Positions 10,141 through 18,522 of a stretch of 64,000 nucleotides of DNA are shown in pieces. The notes under the pieces are model-generated. The model was not told where the DNA came from. It searched no databases and saw nothing but the letters and a program-made list of their open reading frames with translations. The DNA is from Plasmodium brasilianum (lineage: Eukaryota; Apicomplexa; Aconoidasida; Haemosporida; Plasmodiidae): contig NC_090119.1 in the NCBI RefSeq assembly GCF_023973825.1, forward strand, positions 477,001-541,000, given 5' to 3'. Positions within the stretch are counted from its first letter, which is position 1; the number at the start of each line of letters is the position of its first letter. Both the position numbers and the translations under genes were made by a program.

Positions 10141-10497
10141 TTTATATTTTCAATATTTTTTATGTTATTCGTTTTTGTTTCATTTTTTTTTTTTAAAGAT
10201 GAACGAAAATAAATTTAAACAAATTAACTGTTCTTCTACAGTTACAAAATGTTAGCTAAGTATTTAATGAAACATTAAAAAGTTCTGAAAAAAAAAAAAT
10301 AAAACTGAAAATAATGCAAACACTTTTGTTAATACTTTATGTTTTATCTCTTATACATCACTGTCAAATAAAAACTAAACCAGTAAAAAAAATATTTTTT
10401 TTTTGTTTTTGCTCTAACACCAGTATTGCACATATTATGCAAACATTATACACTGTACAAACATTTAAAATCATGGATAAATTAGTCTAAAATTTTT

Positions 10498-12411
10498 TTA
10501 TGTATTATTTAGAACAAAATGAGATATATCTCCAGCTAAATCGTTGAGTGTGTCAATAATCCCAGTATTTCCCCCGACTGCACTAATCATCGTTTTCACT
10601 AATGCTTCAGTTACTTTCTCAGCGTTATCATTAAATTTATAATTAAGGATAAGTGGCTTATGAGCACTTTTGTCATTTAGTGCAATGTTATTCTTTACTC
10701 TTTTCTGTTCTTCACCGTTTTTATTTGTTTTGTGGTAGTTTTCCTGGGCGTGTTTTTTTCCTTCTTCAGTTGGTATATCAACTTCATCTACTTCATCTAC
10801 TTCTTCTTCTTCTTCTTCTTCTACTTCGTCTTGTTCTTCTTTTACCTGGAGGTCATCTTCTTCTATTATGTCCATATCTTCTTTACTTTCCTCCTCTGTT
10901 TCATCTACTTCTTCTTTTTCTTCTGCTACTTCTTCGTCTTTATCCAAAACATTAAGACTTTCTTCTTTGGTTAAATCTACTATTTCAAGAGCACTCTGAT
11001 TTTCTTCTTTTTTGGTTTTTTCAGGAATCCTGGTGTTATTACCATGATTTTTATTTTTTCCTTCAACTCCTTCTGCTATTTTCACTAGTCCATGACCAGT
11101 CGGTTTATCTTGCTGACTAGGTGGTGGAGTTTTAACCGGAGCAGGTGGAAGATCAGTGGGTTGGTGTTCTTGATGTGGTTCTTTCTGCGGTACATCTTGC
11201 TGTTCTTGCTTCTGTTCTTGCTTCTGTTCTTGCATCTGCTCTTTCTGCTGTCCTTGTTGTTTCTCATCTTTCTGTTGTGATGGTGGTGGTCCTATTTCGG
11301 TTGACATGCGGGTGTGTTCTGATAACGTTTCTTGTGTTGCTAATGATTCTGCTACTGCATCAGGTGTTGTTGATGGTTCTTTTTTTTCTTCGTCTTCCTG
11401 TACTTCCTTTGTAGGGAGGACTGATTTTGCTGGAGCTTCTTGTGAAGTGTTATCTCCAGATGTTAGATTTTGCCTTTCCGTTTCTGCTGCAGATTCTGAT
11501 ACATCCAATGATTTCTCTGCAAAAGGTTCTTCTGCTCTTTCTTGTTCATTAGATGATACTGATACTTTTGGTGGTTCTGGCGGATCCGGTAACGCTGTAG
11601 CTATTGATGAATCCGATGATTCTGATGATTCTGGTTTTCCTGGTTCTTTTCCAAGCTCTTGTTCTGTTCTTTCTGCTAATGGTTCTTGGTCTGTTCTTGT
11701 TGTATCAGGGATTGTTGTTCCTGCTTTTATCTCTGTGTCGGAAGCTTGTTCCTCAATAGTTCTTGTTTTTTGGTCTTGGTTTTCAGTAGTAGTTACCAAA
11801 GTATCATTATCACGTGTTTCAGATTGTAAACTTTGTTGCGGCAATTCATCTGTAGGATTAATATTTTTTTCTTGTGGAACAAGTACTCCATCACCTGTAC
11901 CACTATCGCCAGTACTTTCTTTACTTTTGCCATCTCCAGAATCAGGGGAGTTTTCGGGTTGATTTGTCACTGTACCTGATTCATCTGTTAATGATACTAA
12001 TACCGGGGATACATCTTCTTGTGCTTTTACATTCGCCTGTTCCAATTCCTCTGGAGTAATACTTGCTTCGTTGGAACTGTCTTTTGTCAATTGTGTAATA
12101 TATGGTCTAATATATATACCATTAATATTTTTTACACTTTTTGATATTTTACTATGTTCTTCATTTGTATTATTTTCGTTATTATTTCCATCTAATTCTT
12201 TATCATTTTGAATATCATTCTCTTTTGACTCTAAATTATTCTGCTCATTTTGTAAATAAACATTACTTACTGATGAATTCTTCCTCAAATTATATTTTAT
12301 CTGGTTTGTAACTTCAGAATTTTGGGCATTTTCTATACAGTTTGCGATGTTTTCGCAAGTACATAAACTTAAAATAAATACATAAAATGTAACATTAAAA
12401 ATTTTATTCAT
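10498..12411 (-). CDS. MSP3: MSP3-like merozoite surface protein, paralogue 4, Gln/Pro-rich
   Basis: Complete single-exon gene, 637 aa, ATG at 12411. The signal peptide covers about residues 1-20, with Cys at 17 and 19, and NLRKN at 41-45. The centre is Ser/Thr/Pro/Glu-rich, with a Gln-rich stretch at about residues 379-417 built from KEQ/QKQEQ units and followed by Pro-rich sequence. An acidic Glu/Asp stretch lies at about 480-545. The C-terminal ~60 residues match the family end, including an AHKPL motif that parallels AHKSL and AHESL in paralogues 5 and 6. No Ala-rich coiled coil, transmembrane segment or GPI signal. Function by family: secreted merozoite coat antigen. Confidence 0.88.
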   Translation of the reverse strand: MNKIFNVTFYVFILSLCTCENIANCIENAQNSEVTNQIKYNLRKNSSVSNVYLQNEQNNLESKENDIQNDKELDGNNNENNTNEEHSKISKSVKNINGIYIRPYITQLTKDSSNEASITPEELEQANVKAQEDVSPVLVSLTDESGTVTNQPENSPDSGDGKSKESTGDSGTGDGVLVPQEKNINPTDELPQQSLQSETRDNDTLVTTTENQDQKTRTIEEQASDTEIKAGTTIPDTTRTDQEPLAERTEQELGKEPGKPESSESSDSSIATALPDPPEPPKVSVSSNEQERAEEPFAEKSLDVSESAAETERQNLTSGDNTSQEAPAKSVLPTKEVQEDEEKKEPSTTPDAVAESLATQETLSEHTRMSTEIGPPPSQQKDEKQQGQQKEQMQEQKQEQKQEQQDVPQKEPHQEHQPTDLPPAPVKTPPPSQQDKPTGHGLVKIAEGVEGKNKNHGNNTRIPEKTKKEENQSALEIVDLTKEESLNVLDKDEEVAEEKEEVDETEEESKEDMDIIEEDDLQVKEEQDEVEEEEEEEVDEVDEVDIPTEEGKKHAQENYHKTNKNGEEQKRVKNNIALNDKSAHKPLILNYKFNDNAEKVTEALVKTMISAVGGNTGIIDTLNDLAGDISHFVLNNT

Positions 12412-12727
12412 TTTTAATTTATATTTTAGGAATGTTTCAATATTTTGATGTACACTTTAGAAAAAAAAAAAAAAAAAAAAATGAAAAATTACAGCTTTTA
12501 ATTCAAATGATTAATTGTAAATTGGCAGACATGGTTACAAAGAAGTCGGTTAAAATAAAATAGTATAGTTTAATACAGTATGATAGAATATAGTAGAATA
12601 TAATTATAGTATAATTTCAGGAAAGATAATTTATCTTAAATTTTAAAAATGGCAAAAACACTTCGATTCAAAAAAATTTGAAACGTTCGAAAATATATAT
12701 ACAAAGAAAAAATCTAAAATAAAAAAT

Positions 12728-12742
12728 GTGTGCTTCGCACAC
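12728..12742. promoter_or_regulatory. Inverted repeat GTGTGC-TTC-GCACAC upstream of paralogue 4
   Basis: Perfect 6-bp arms with a 3-bp loop, about 320 bp upstream of the ATG. It is locally GC-rich, which is unusual here. Each arm contains TGTGC/GCACA, so it could present paired AP2-type sites (inference). Confidence 0.4.
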
Positions 12743-12806
12743 CACCCACAAATATGGCCTATGGAGCAAATTTATTTTTTTAATTTTTGTATAAACCGTT
12801 ATTATG

Positions 12807-12842
<36 letters not shown>

Positions 12843-12879
12843 TAGTTATTTTATTTTTTCGATTGTAAATGTCCAACCT

Positions 12880-12970
12880 AAATTATTCACAAATTTAGAA
12901 ACGTACGTATATGTGAACTATACCTGTATGAAAAAAAAAAAAAAAAATTTATTTTTTCTTAAAAAGGAAA
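12880..12970 (-). promoter_or_regulatory. Shared MSP3 upstream block, copy 4 (diverged)
   Basis: About 470-560 bp upstream of the paralogue 4 ATG. It keeps CACAAATTTAGAAACG, then a poly-A run and TTTATTTTTTCTTAAAAAGG, but lacks TGTGCA inside the block. Confidence 0.25.
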
Positions 12971-14051
12971 ATGGCTACGACCTTTAAATGCGAATTAATT
13001 TATTTAATAAAATGTGCCTATTTTTGCAGATAGTCATTTTTTTTTTTTCCCCTCCGTTTTTTACGAAATATATAAAATTCAAAACAGCAAGAACAGTATA
13101 TGCCTCTACCATTAAGCAGTGTCGAACAAATTTTCTTTGAAACTGTTTTTTTCCTATTTTCACGAATAATTAACATTTACCTATCAATTTCGGAGTATTT
13201 AATACAATATTTAAGAAATTAAAAATAAAGGACGAGAAATAAATTATATTTTGTTTATATAAAAAAAGGAGAAAATAGAAAAGAACATACATTCTGATTA
13301 TTGTGTCATATCAAATTGTTTCAAGATATCTCAGAATGAGACAAAGAAATAAAAAAAAAAAATGAATATGTTCAGTATAGTAATTTCGATTTCTAAAACA
13401 AACATATTGGCCCTCAAAATAGGTATATAAAGTTTAACATATAATTTATTAAATTAATAGAAAAAACAATTGTTTTTTTACTAGATATATAGATCATAAA
13501 TGGATCATTACATTCTTGCTGTATTTGGACTATAGCTATTTCTTCATGTAAATAGAGCTGTACATCAATTTTGCAACTTATGTATTGCTTTAAATTTAGA
13601 ATTTTAAATTATTATTTACATTTTTGTAAAAACAAAATTAATGCTTCATAAGTTAAAACAATTTAAGAGAGTGACAGATAGTTCTTAAGATAACAAGCTA
13701 ATTTGTATGCTCTCTTTACTCTCGTATTTTCATTTTTCTTTTCTCTTTTTTTCTCACTTATAGCCTTGTTTTCTTAATGCGTTAATTTATATTTAAATAA
13801 AATTTCTTCCCTGTTGTAATAATGGAACGTTGTAGTAGAATAAGTTGATGGCACTATCAGTTCATTTGAAAAAAAGATAAACAGAGGTATATATATGTAT
13901 ATATATATTTTATGTAACATACAGCTGTGGCTATAGTCCACTGCGGCACGAAACTACAATAATACGGTGTGTTCATTTATTTCATTTTATCATGATTGTT
14001 AACATAATGTTAGTAGTTACAATTAAGTAAGTCATATTGTAAGCTGTCATT

Positions 14052-16046
14052 TTAAGTAGTTATATAATTTTGAAAAAATTGATGCATATCTTGCTCTAAA
14101 TTTTTGAGTGTATCAATAGTAGAAAAGTCATCGTCAACTACCTTAATCATCATTTGAAATAATTCCTCAGCAGCTTTTTTAACATCATCATTATTTCTGT
14201 AATCTTCTGAAAGTGATTTATGAGCGTTTATATCATTTGATGGAACATTACCTTTTTCGCTTTCTTGTTGACCTTTATTATCTTCTTGTGGTCCTTCTTC
14301 TTCTTCTTCTTCTACTTCTTCTTCATCTTCTTTTTTCTCCTCCCCTTCTTCTCCCCTTTCTTCTTGGGCTATTTCCTGCTTAATTTCTTCATCTTCTTCA
14401 CTCTCCTCATCATTCTCCTCTTTTACTTGTTCATCCATATCGACTACATTGCCATTCTCTTTTGAAGAGTTATTTATTAGTTCTAGTACAACTTGTTTTT
14501 GTGTATTTGCTATTTCTTTTGTTTCATTCGCTCTTTCTCGCTTTTCTCTCTCTTCCCTTACTTTTTCCATTTTTATTCTAGATGTTTCTAGAATATTTTC
14601 GTCTATCTTTTTTGCTGCTTCTACTGCTTGAGCTTTTGCCGTTTTGGCTTTCTCTACTGCAAGTTCTGCTGCCTTTTTTTCAGTTTTTATCTCTTCCTCT
14701 GAATTCGCTGCTTTCACTCTTTTTGCTGCTTCTACGGCGTCCTCTGCTGCTGCTTTAGCTTTTTCTTTTGAACTTTCAGCTTCAATTTTTGCTTTTAATT
14801 TTTCTTCCTCATCCCTATTTACTACTGCCTTTTCTACTTCTTCTGCTATTGCTGCTGTTTCTTCTGATAAATTTGCCGCGACTTGTGCTAATTTTTCTGC
14901 TTCTTTTACTGCTTTTTCTTTTTCTGCAGCATCCAATGAATTTCCATTTTGTCTTTCTTGCCTTGCTTTTTCCACCTTTATTTTAGATGTTTCTATAATT
15001 TTTTCGTTTATATTTTTTGCTGCTTGTTCTGCTTGTTCTTTTGACTTTTTGGCTTTCTCTACTCCATGTTGTGCTGTCTCTTTTGCAGTTTTTGCCTCTT
15101 CTTCTGAAGTTGCTTCTTTCGCTCTTTTTGCTGCTTCTAATGCTTCTTCTGCAGCTCTTTTGATATCTTCTTTTGAACTTTCAACCTCAACTTTTGCTTC
15201 TTCTTTTTCCTTATCTCCGCTATTTATTTTTTCCTTTCTCACTTCTTCTGCAATTGCTTCCACTTCTTCTAATAGTTGTGCCGCTTCTTGTGCTAAAGTT
15301 TCTGCTTCTTTTACGACCTTTTCTTTTTCTGTATCAACTGCTGAATTTTCGATTTTTCTTTCGTGATCTGTCTTTTCCATGCTTCCTCCGAGTGTTTGTA
15401 GACTTTTTTCGTTTATCTTTTTAGATGCTACTTCTGTTTCAGCTTTTGCCATTTCGGCTTTCTCTACTTCATTTTCTACTGCCCTTTTTGCAGTATTTGC
15501 CTCTTCTTCTGAAGTTGCTTCTTTCGCTCTTTTTGCTACTTCCGCTGATGCACTTTTGGTTTCTTCTTTTGAACTTTCAACCTCAACTTTTGCTTTTTCT
15601 TTTTCCTTGTCTTCGTTTTTTAATCCTACTTTTTTCACCTCTTCTACTATTGCTTCCGTTTCTTTTGCTAATTGTTCCGCTTCTTTTACTGCCTTCTCTT
15701 TTTCTGTATCAACTACTTCATTTTTAATTTGTGTTACTACCTCCTCTGCTTGTTCGGACAGTTCATTTTGAGCACGTGCTTGTACTTGTAGTTCTGACTC
15801 TTCTTTTTTTTTTTCTGTTTCTTGCTTTATTATATCAGAGTAACCTCCACTTGTATTAATTATAAAACTGTCTTCTTCATTCACTGTATTCTTTTCTTCA
15901 TATTGCAAATGAAAATTATTATTTGGCAAGCCATTTCTTAAATTAGATTTTTTCTGTTTCGCAATTTCTTTACATGTGGCGTTATTTTCATATATATATA
16001 AATTAAAAATAGATAAACAAAAGGTAATACTCCAAAGTTTCCTCAT
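14052..16046 (-). CDS. MSP3: MSP3-like merozoite surface protein, paralogue 5, Ala-rich coiled coil with three long repeats
   Basis: Complete single-exon gene, 664 aa, ATG at 16046. Signal peptide at 1-21 and NLRNG at 35-39. Residues about 111-503 are three imperfect repeats of 125-135 residues, each opening with a T/A-EKEK-A/V-VKEAE motif, passing through an ESSKE motif and AKR-K/V-KEA stretch, and closing with a KI-N/D-E motif. Ala recurs with heptad spacing, the hallmark of the MSP3 coiled-coil core. An acidic Glu-rich stretch follows at about 535-600, then the conserved end with AHKSL and L-x-x-L-x-x-D-M-x-x-F. It is the closest match in the array to classical P. vivax-type MSP3. The repeats indicate internal duplication. 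Confidence 0.92.
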   Translation of the reverse strand: MRKLWSITFCLSIFNLYIYENNATCKEIAKQKKSNLRNGLPNNNFHLQYEEKNTVNEEDSFIINTSGGYSDIIKQETEKKKEESELQVQARAQNELSEQAEEVVTQIKNEVVDTEKEKAVKEAEQLAKETEAIVEEVKKVGLKNEDKEKEKAKVEVESSKEETKSASAEVAKRAKEATSEEEANTAKRAVENEVEKAEMAKAETEVASKKINEKSLQTLGGSMEKTDHERKIENSAVDTEKEKVVKEAETLAQEAAQLLEEVEAIAEEVRKEKINSGDKEKEEAKVEVESSKEDIKRAAEEALEAAKRAKEATSEEEAKTAKETAQHGVEKAKKSKEQAEQAAKNINEKIIETSKIKVEKARQERQNGNSLDAAEKEKAVKEAEKLAQVAANLSEETAAIAEEVEKAVVNRDEEEKLKAKIEAESSKEKAKAAAEDAVEAAKRVKAANSEEEIKTEKKAAELAVEKAKTAKAQAVEAAKKIDENILETSRIKMEKVREEREKRERANETKEIANTQKQVVLELINNSSKENGNVVDMDEQVKEENDEESEEDEEIKQEIAQEERGEEGEEKKEDEEEVEEEEEEGPQEDNKGQQESEKGNVPSNDINAHKSLSEDYRNNDDVKKAAEELFQMMIKVVDDDFSTIDTLKNLEQDMHQFFQNYITT

Positions 16047-16439
16047 TTTAGATTTTAATTATAAAAAAGAAAAAAAAATCAGCAATTTTTAGTTTACAGT
16101 GTATAATAATTTAATTTATGTTTTATATTTTTGCCTTTTTTTTTTTTTTTTTTTTTTCTAAAAAAAAAATTACAGAAATAGGAGACATATTTAAGTCATT
16201 AACTATAAATTTGAAGATATATTTATAAAAATAAAAAAATGTAAAAACATGACAGGTAATGTGATTTGAAAAGTGCAAAAATGAAAAGCAATACTCTTGG
16301 GGAATCGATAAACGTTGCAAGGAAAATCGAAAAAATCGAAAAAAAATAATTAAATATATAAACATGCGCATGTATATACGCTCTTATAACGTTAAAAATG
16401 GGTTTAATTAATTGAATTAATTTTTACTATACTTTTTTT

Positions 16440-16476
<37 letters not shown>

Positions 16477-17007
16477 TTATTTATTTATTTATTTATTTAT
16501 TTCTGTCTTTTTTTAATGAACGTATCACAACACTTGGACACATCGAGCCATTTTTACATTTGGATGGGTGTAACAGCCATATGTGTACAAACAAAAACAA
16601 AAGTAATAATTTCGCCCACAAAAGAAAGTTTCGATTGTCTTTATATTCATTTTAATTTATTTAATACATCATATTAATACAATGGTTTAATCAGAGATAT
16701 TATATTTAATCGGTTAATCTAAAAAATTGGAAACATAATGCACAGAAAGCACTTCTGACAAAGTTTAGTAATATACATTGGATATTTTTCTGAAAATGTT
16801 TGTCTTATATTTACAAAATAATTAATATTAACTTTCATTATGAGTAATTTTTTGTTCAAATTTAAGAAGAAAAAAAAAAAAAAAAATGGAATATAAATTT
16901 GTAATTTGTTAACAAAGGAAAGAAATAATTTAAAAGAATGAAAAAATGTGCTGATATATTATATGGGGAAAAGACCAAAAATTTATGACTTCGGTTATTC
17001 ATATGCA

Positions 17008-17047
<40 letters not shown>

Positions 17048-17187
17048 CCATGTGACATATTACAGTGGTTATCACTCATAGTAATAAAAAACCTTAGTAA
17101 TTCCACATTAAATTATCGTTTATAATAAGGAATATTCACAATATGTTAATATTTCAGTTGAATACGTCAAATATTAATTATACCTTT
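16047..17187. other. Intergenic spacer between MSP3 paralogues 5 and 6
   Basis: Shortest spacer of the array. No gene is visible. It carries poly-T at about 16138-16157, (TA)n then (TTTA)n at about 16443-16501, a weak upstream block near 16545-16600, TGCACA at 16739-16744, and a small hairpin AGTG-GTTAT-CACT at 17064-17076. Confidence 0.65.
16545..16600 (-). promoter_or_regulatory. Shared MSP3 upstream block, copy 5 (diverged)
   Basis: About 500-555 bp upstream of the paralogue 5 ATG. It reads ATTTGGATGGGTGTAAC ... ATGTGTACAAAC, resembling copies 1 and 6 but with TGTACA in place of TGTGCA. Confidence 0.25.
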
Positions 17188-18522
17188 TTAAGTAGTTATA
17201 TTTTTTTGAAAAAATTTTTGGATATCTTGCTCTAATTCTTTGAGTGTGTTCAAAGTATAAGCATCATCGTCAACTATAGTAAGCATATTTTTTAATAATC
17301 CCTCAATTGCTTTTTTAACGTCATTAACACTATTGTAATTTACTGCAAGTGATTCATGAGCACTAACATCATTTAATGGAACAACATTCTTTTTGCCTTG
17401 CATTTGATTTGTATCTCCTTGAGATCCTTCCCCATTTCCTTCTTCTTCATCTGCTTCATCCGCTTCATCTGCTTCATCTGCTTCATCCTCTTCATCCTTA
17501 TCTTCCTCCAGCACGTTTGGTACGCCTTGTATTACTTCCTCTTTGGTTTCTTCTTCTCCATCTTCAACTTTTTCCCCCATAACTTCTTCCTCCTTATCGG
17601 CTTTTCCTTCTTTTCCCGCTTCAACTTCTTCTGTATATGTTTTTACTAGTTGTAGTCTAACTTTTTTTTTGCTTGTGCGGGGATATGCTGATAAATCTTC
17701 TTTATATTTTGCTGCTGTATTTTCCATATTTAGTTTTACTATTTTTATTTTTTTGTTTGCATGTTCTGCTATATTTTTAGCCATTTCTGCCTCTTCTACA
17801 GTTTTGGCATTTTTTGCCATTTCTTGCGCTTTTTCTGCTTCATTTCTTGCTCTTACTGCGTCATTTCCTAAAGAAAAGGCTTCAATTATTGATACTTCAT
17901 ATTCTAATAGTTCTGTATCATTCTCATCTAAAGATTTTGAACTTAGCTTTAAAAAATCTTTGCGTATTTTTTCTCCTTCTTTTGCTACTTCTGTTACTTG
18001 TTCTGCCAAATCGATTATTTCATCAGCTAATTTGTCTGTTTCTTGTACGAATTTTAATGTTATTTCTACATTCTCTTGTCTTTTTTTTATCTGCTCTGGG
18101 GTTTGTTCTTGTTTTTGAGATTGTAACCGTTGCTGTTCTTGCTCATTTAAGATTCTGCGTTGTGTTTCTGGTTGTCCTTCTTCTTCTTCTTCTTCTTCTT
18201 CTTCTTCTTTTTCTTCTTCTTCTTCATCATCTTCTACTTGTTCTTGTGCTTGTGCTTGTGGTTCTGATTGTGCTTCTGATTGTGTTGTTCCTGATGTATG
18301 ACTTGATGCCGCTGCTTCTGATACATCAGTATTTCCTATAATTGTATTATTTTGTTCATCTTGTAACGAAACATTTTTCTTTGATAATCCATTCCTTAAA
18401 TTTTGTCCAGTGTTGTTTATATTGACGGTATTTTTATCACTGTCTATTAGTTCCGCTCGATTTAGGCATATATATAAATTAAAAAGAATTATGTGGAATA
18501 TAATACCAAAAACGTTTTTCAT
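17188..18522 (-). CDS. MSP3: MSP3-like merozoite surface protein, paralogue 6, coiled coil
   Basis: Complete single-exon gene, 444 aa, ATG at 18522. Signal peptide at 1-20 and NLRNG at 41-45. A Glu-rich stretch at about residues 98-115 precedes a Gln-rich segment, then a helical coiled-coil core at about 140-285 with Ala/Glu/Lys heptads (for example EAEKAQEMAKNAK). A second acidic stretch with repeated DEADEADEAD follows, then the family C-terminal domain, very close to that of paralogue 5 (AHESL and a terminal F-F-Q-K-x-I-T-T). It is the outermost member, next to non-antigen genes. Paralogues 5 and 6 form the coiled-coil subgroup. Confidence 0.92.
   Translation of the reverse strand: MKNVFGIIFHIILFNLYICLNRAELIDSDKNTVNINNTGQNLRNGLSKKNVSLQDEQNNTIIGNTDVSEAAASSHTSGTTQSEAQSEPQAQAQEQVEDDEEEEEKEEEEEEEEEEGQPETQRRILNEQEQQRLQSQKQEQTPEQIKKRQENVEITLKFVQETDKLADEIIDLAEQVTEVAKEGEKIRKDFLKLSSKSLDENDTELLEYEVSIIEAFSLGNDAVRARNEAEKAQEMAKNAKTVEEAEMAKNIAEHANKKIKIVKLNMENTAAKYKEDLSAYPRTSKKKVRLQLVKTYTEEVEAGKEGKADKEEEVMGEKVEDGEEETKEEVIQGVPNVLEEDKDEEDEADEADEADEADEEEGNGEGSQGDTNQMQGKKNVVPLNDVSAHESLAVNYNSVNDVKKAIEGLLKNMLTIVDDDAYTLNTLKELEQDIQKFFQKNITT

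Larger units (their letters stand above)
8760..10497. other. Intergenic spacer between MSP3 paralogues 3 and 4
   Basis: No convincing gene. Multiple poly-A/T tracts, the paralogue 3 upstream block at 9340-9400, and an 18-bp minisatellite at 9930-10140 that mimics an Ile-Glu-Asn-Lys-Asn-Asn repeat protein on the minus strand. Confidence 0.65.
12412..14051. other. Intergenic spacer between MSP3 paralogues 4 and 5
   Basis: No gene is visible. It holds an inverted repeat GTGTGC-TTC-GCACAC at 12728-12742, a (TA)n run at about 12811-12840, TGCACA at 12805-12810, a diverged upstream block at 12880-12970, and a weak hairpin near 13927-13941 beyond the paralogue 5 stop. Confidence 0.65.
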
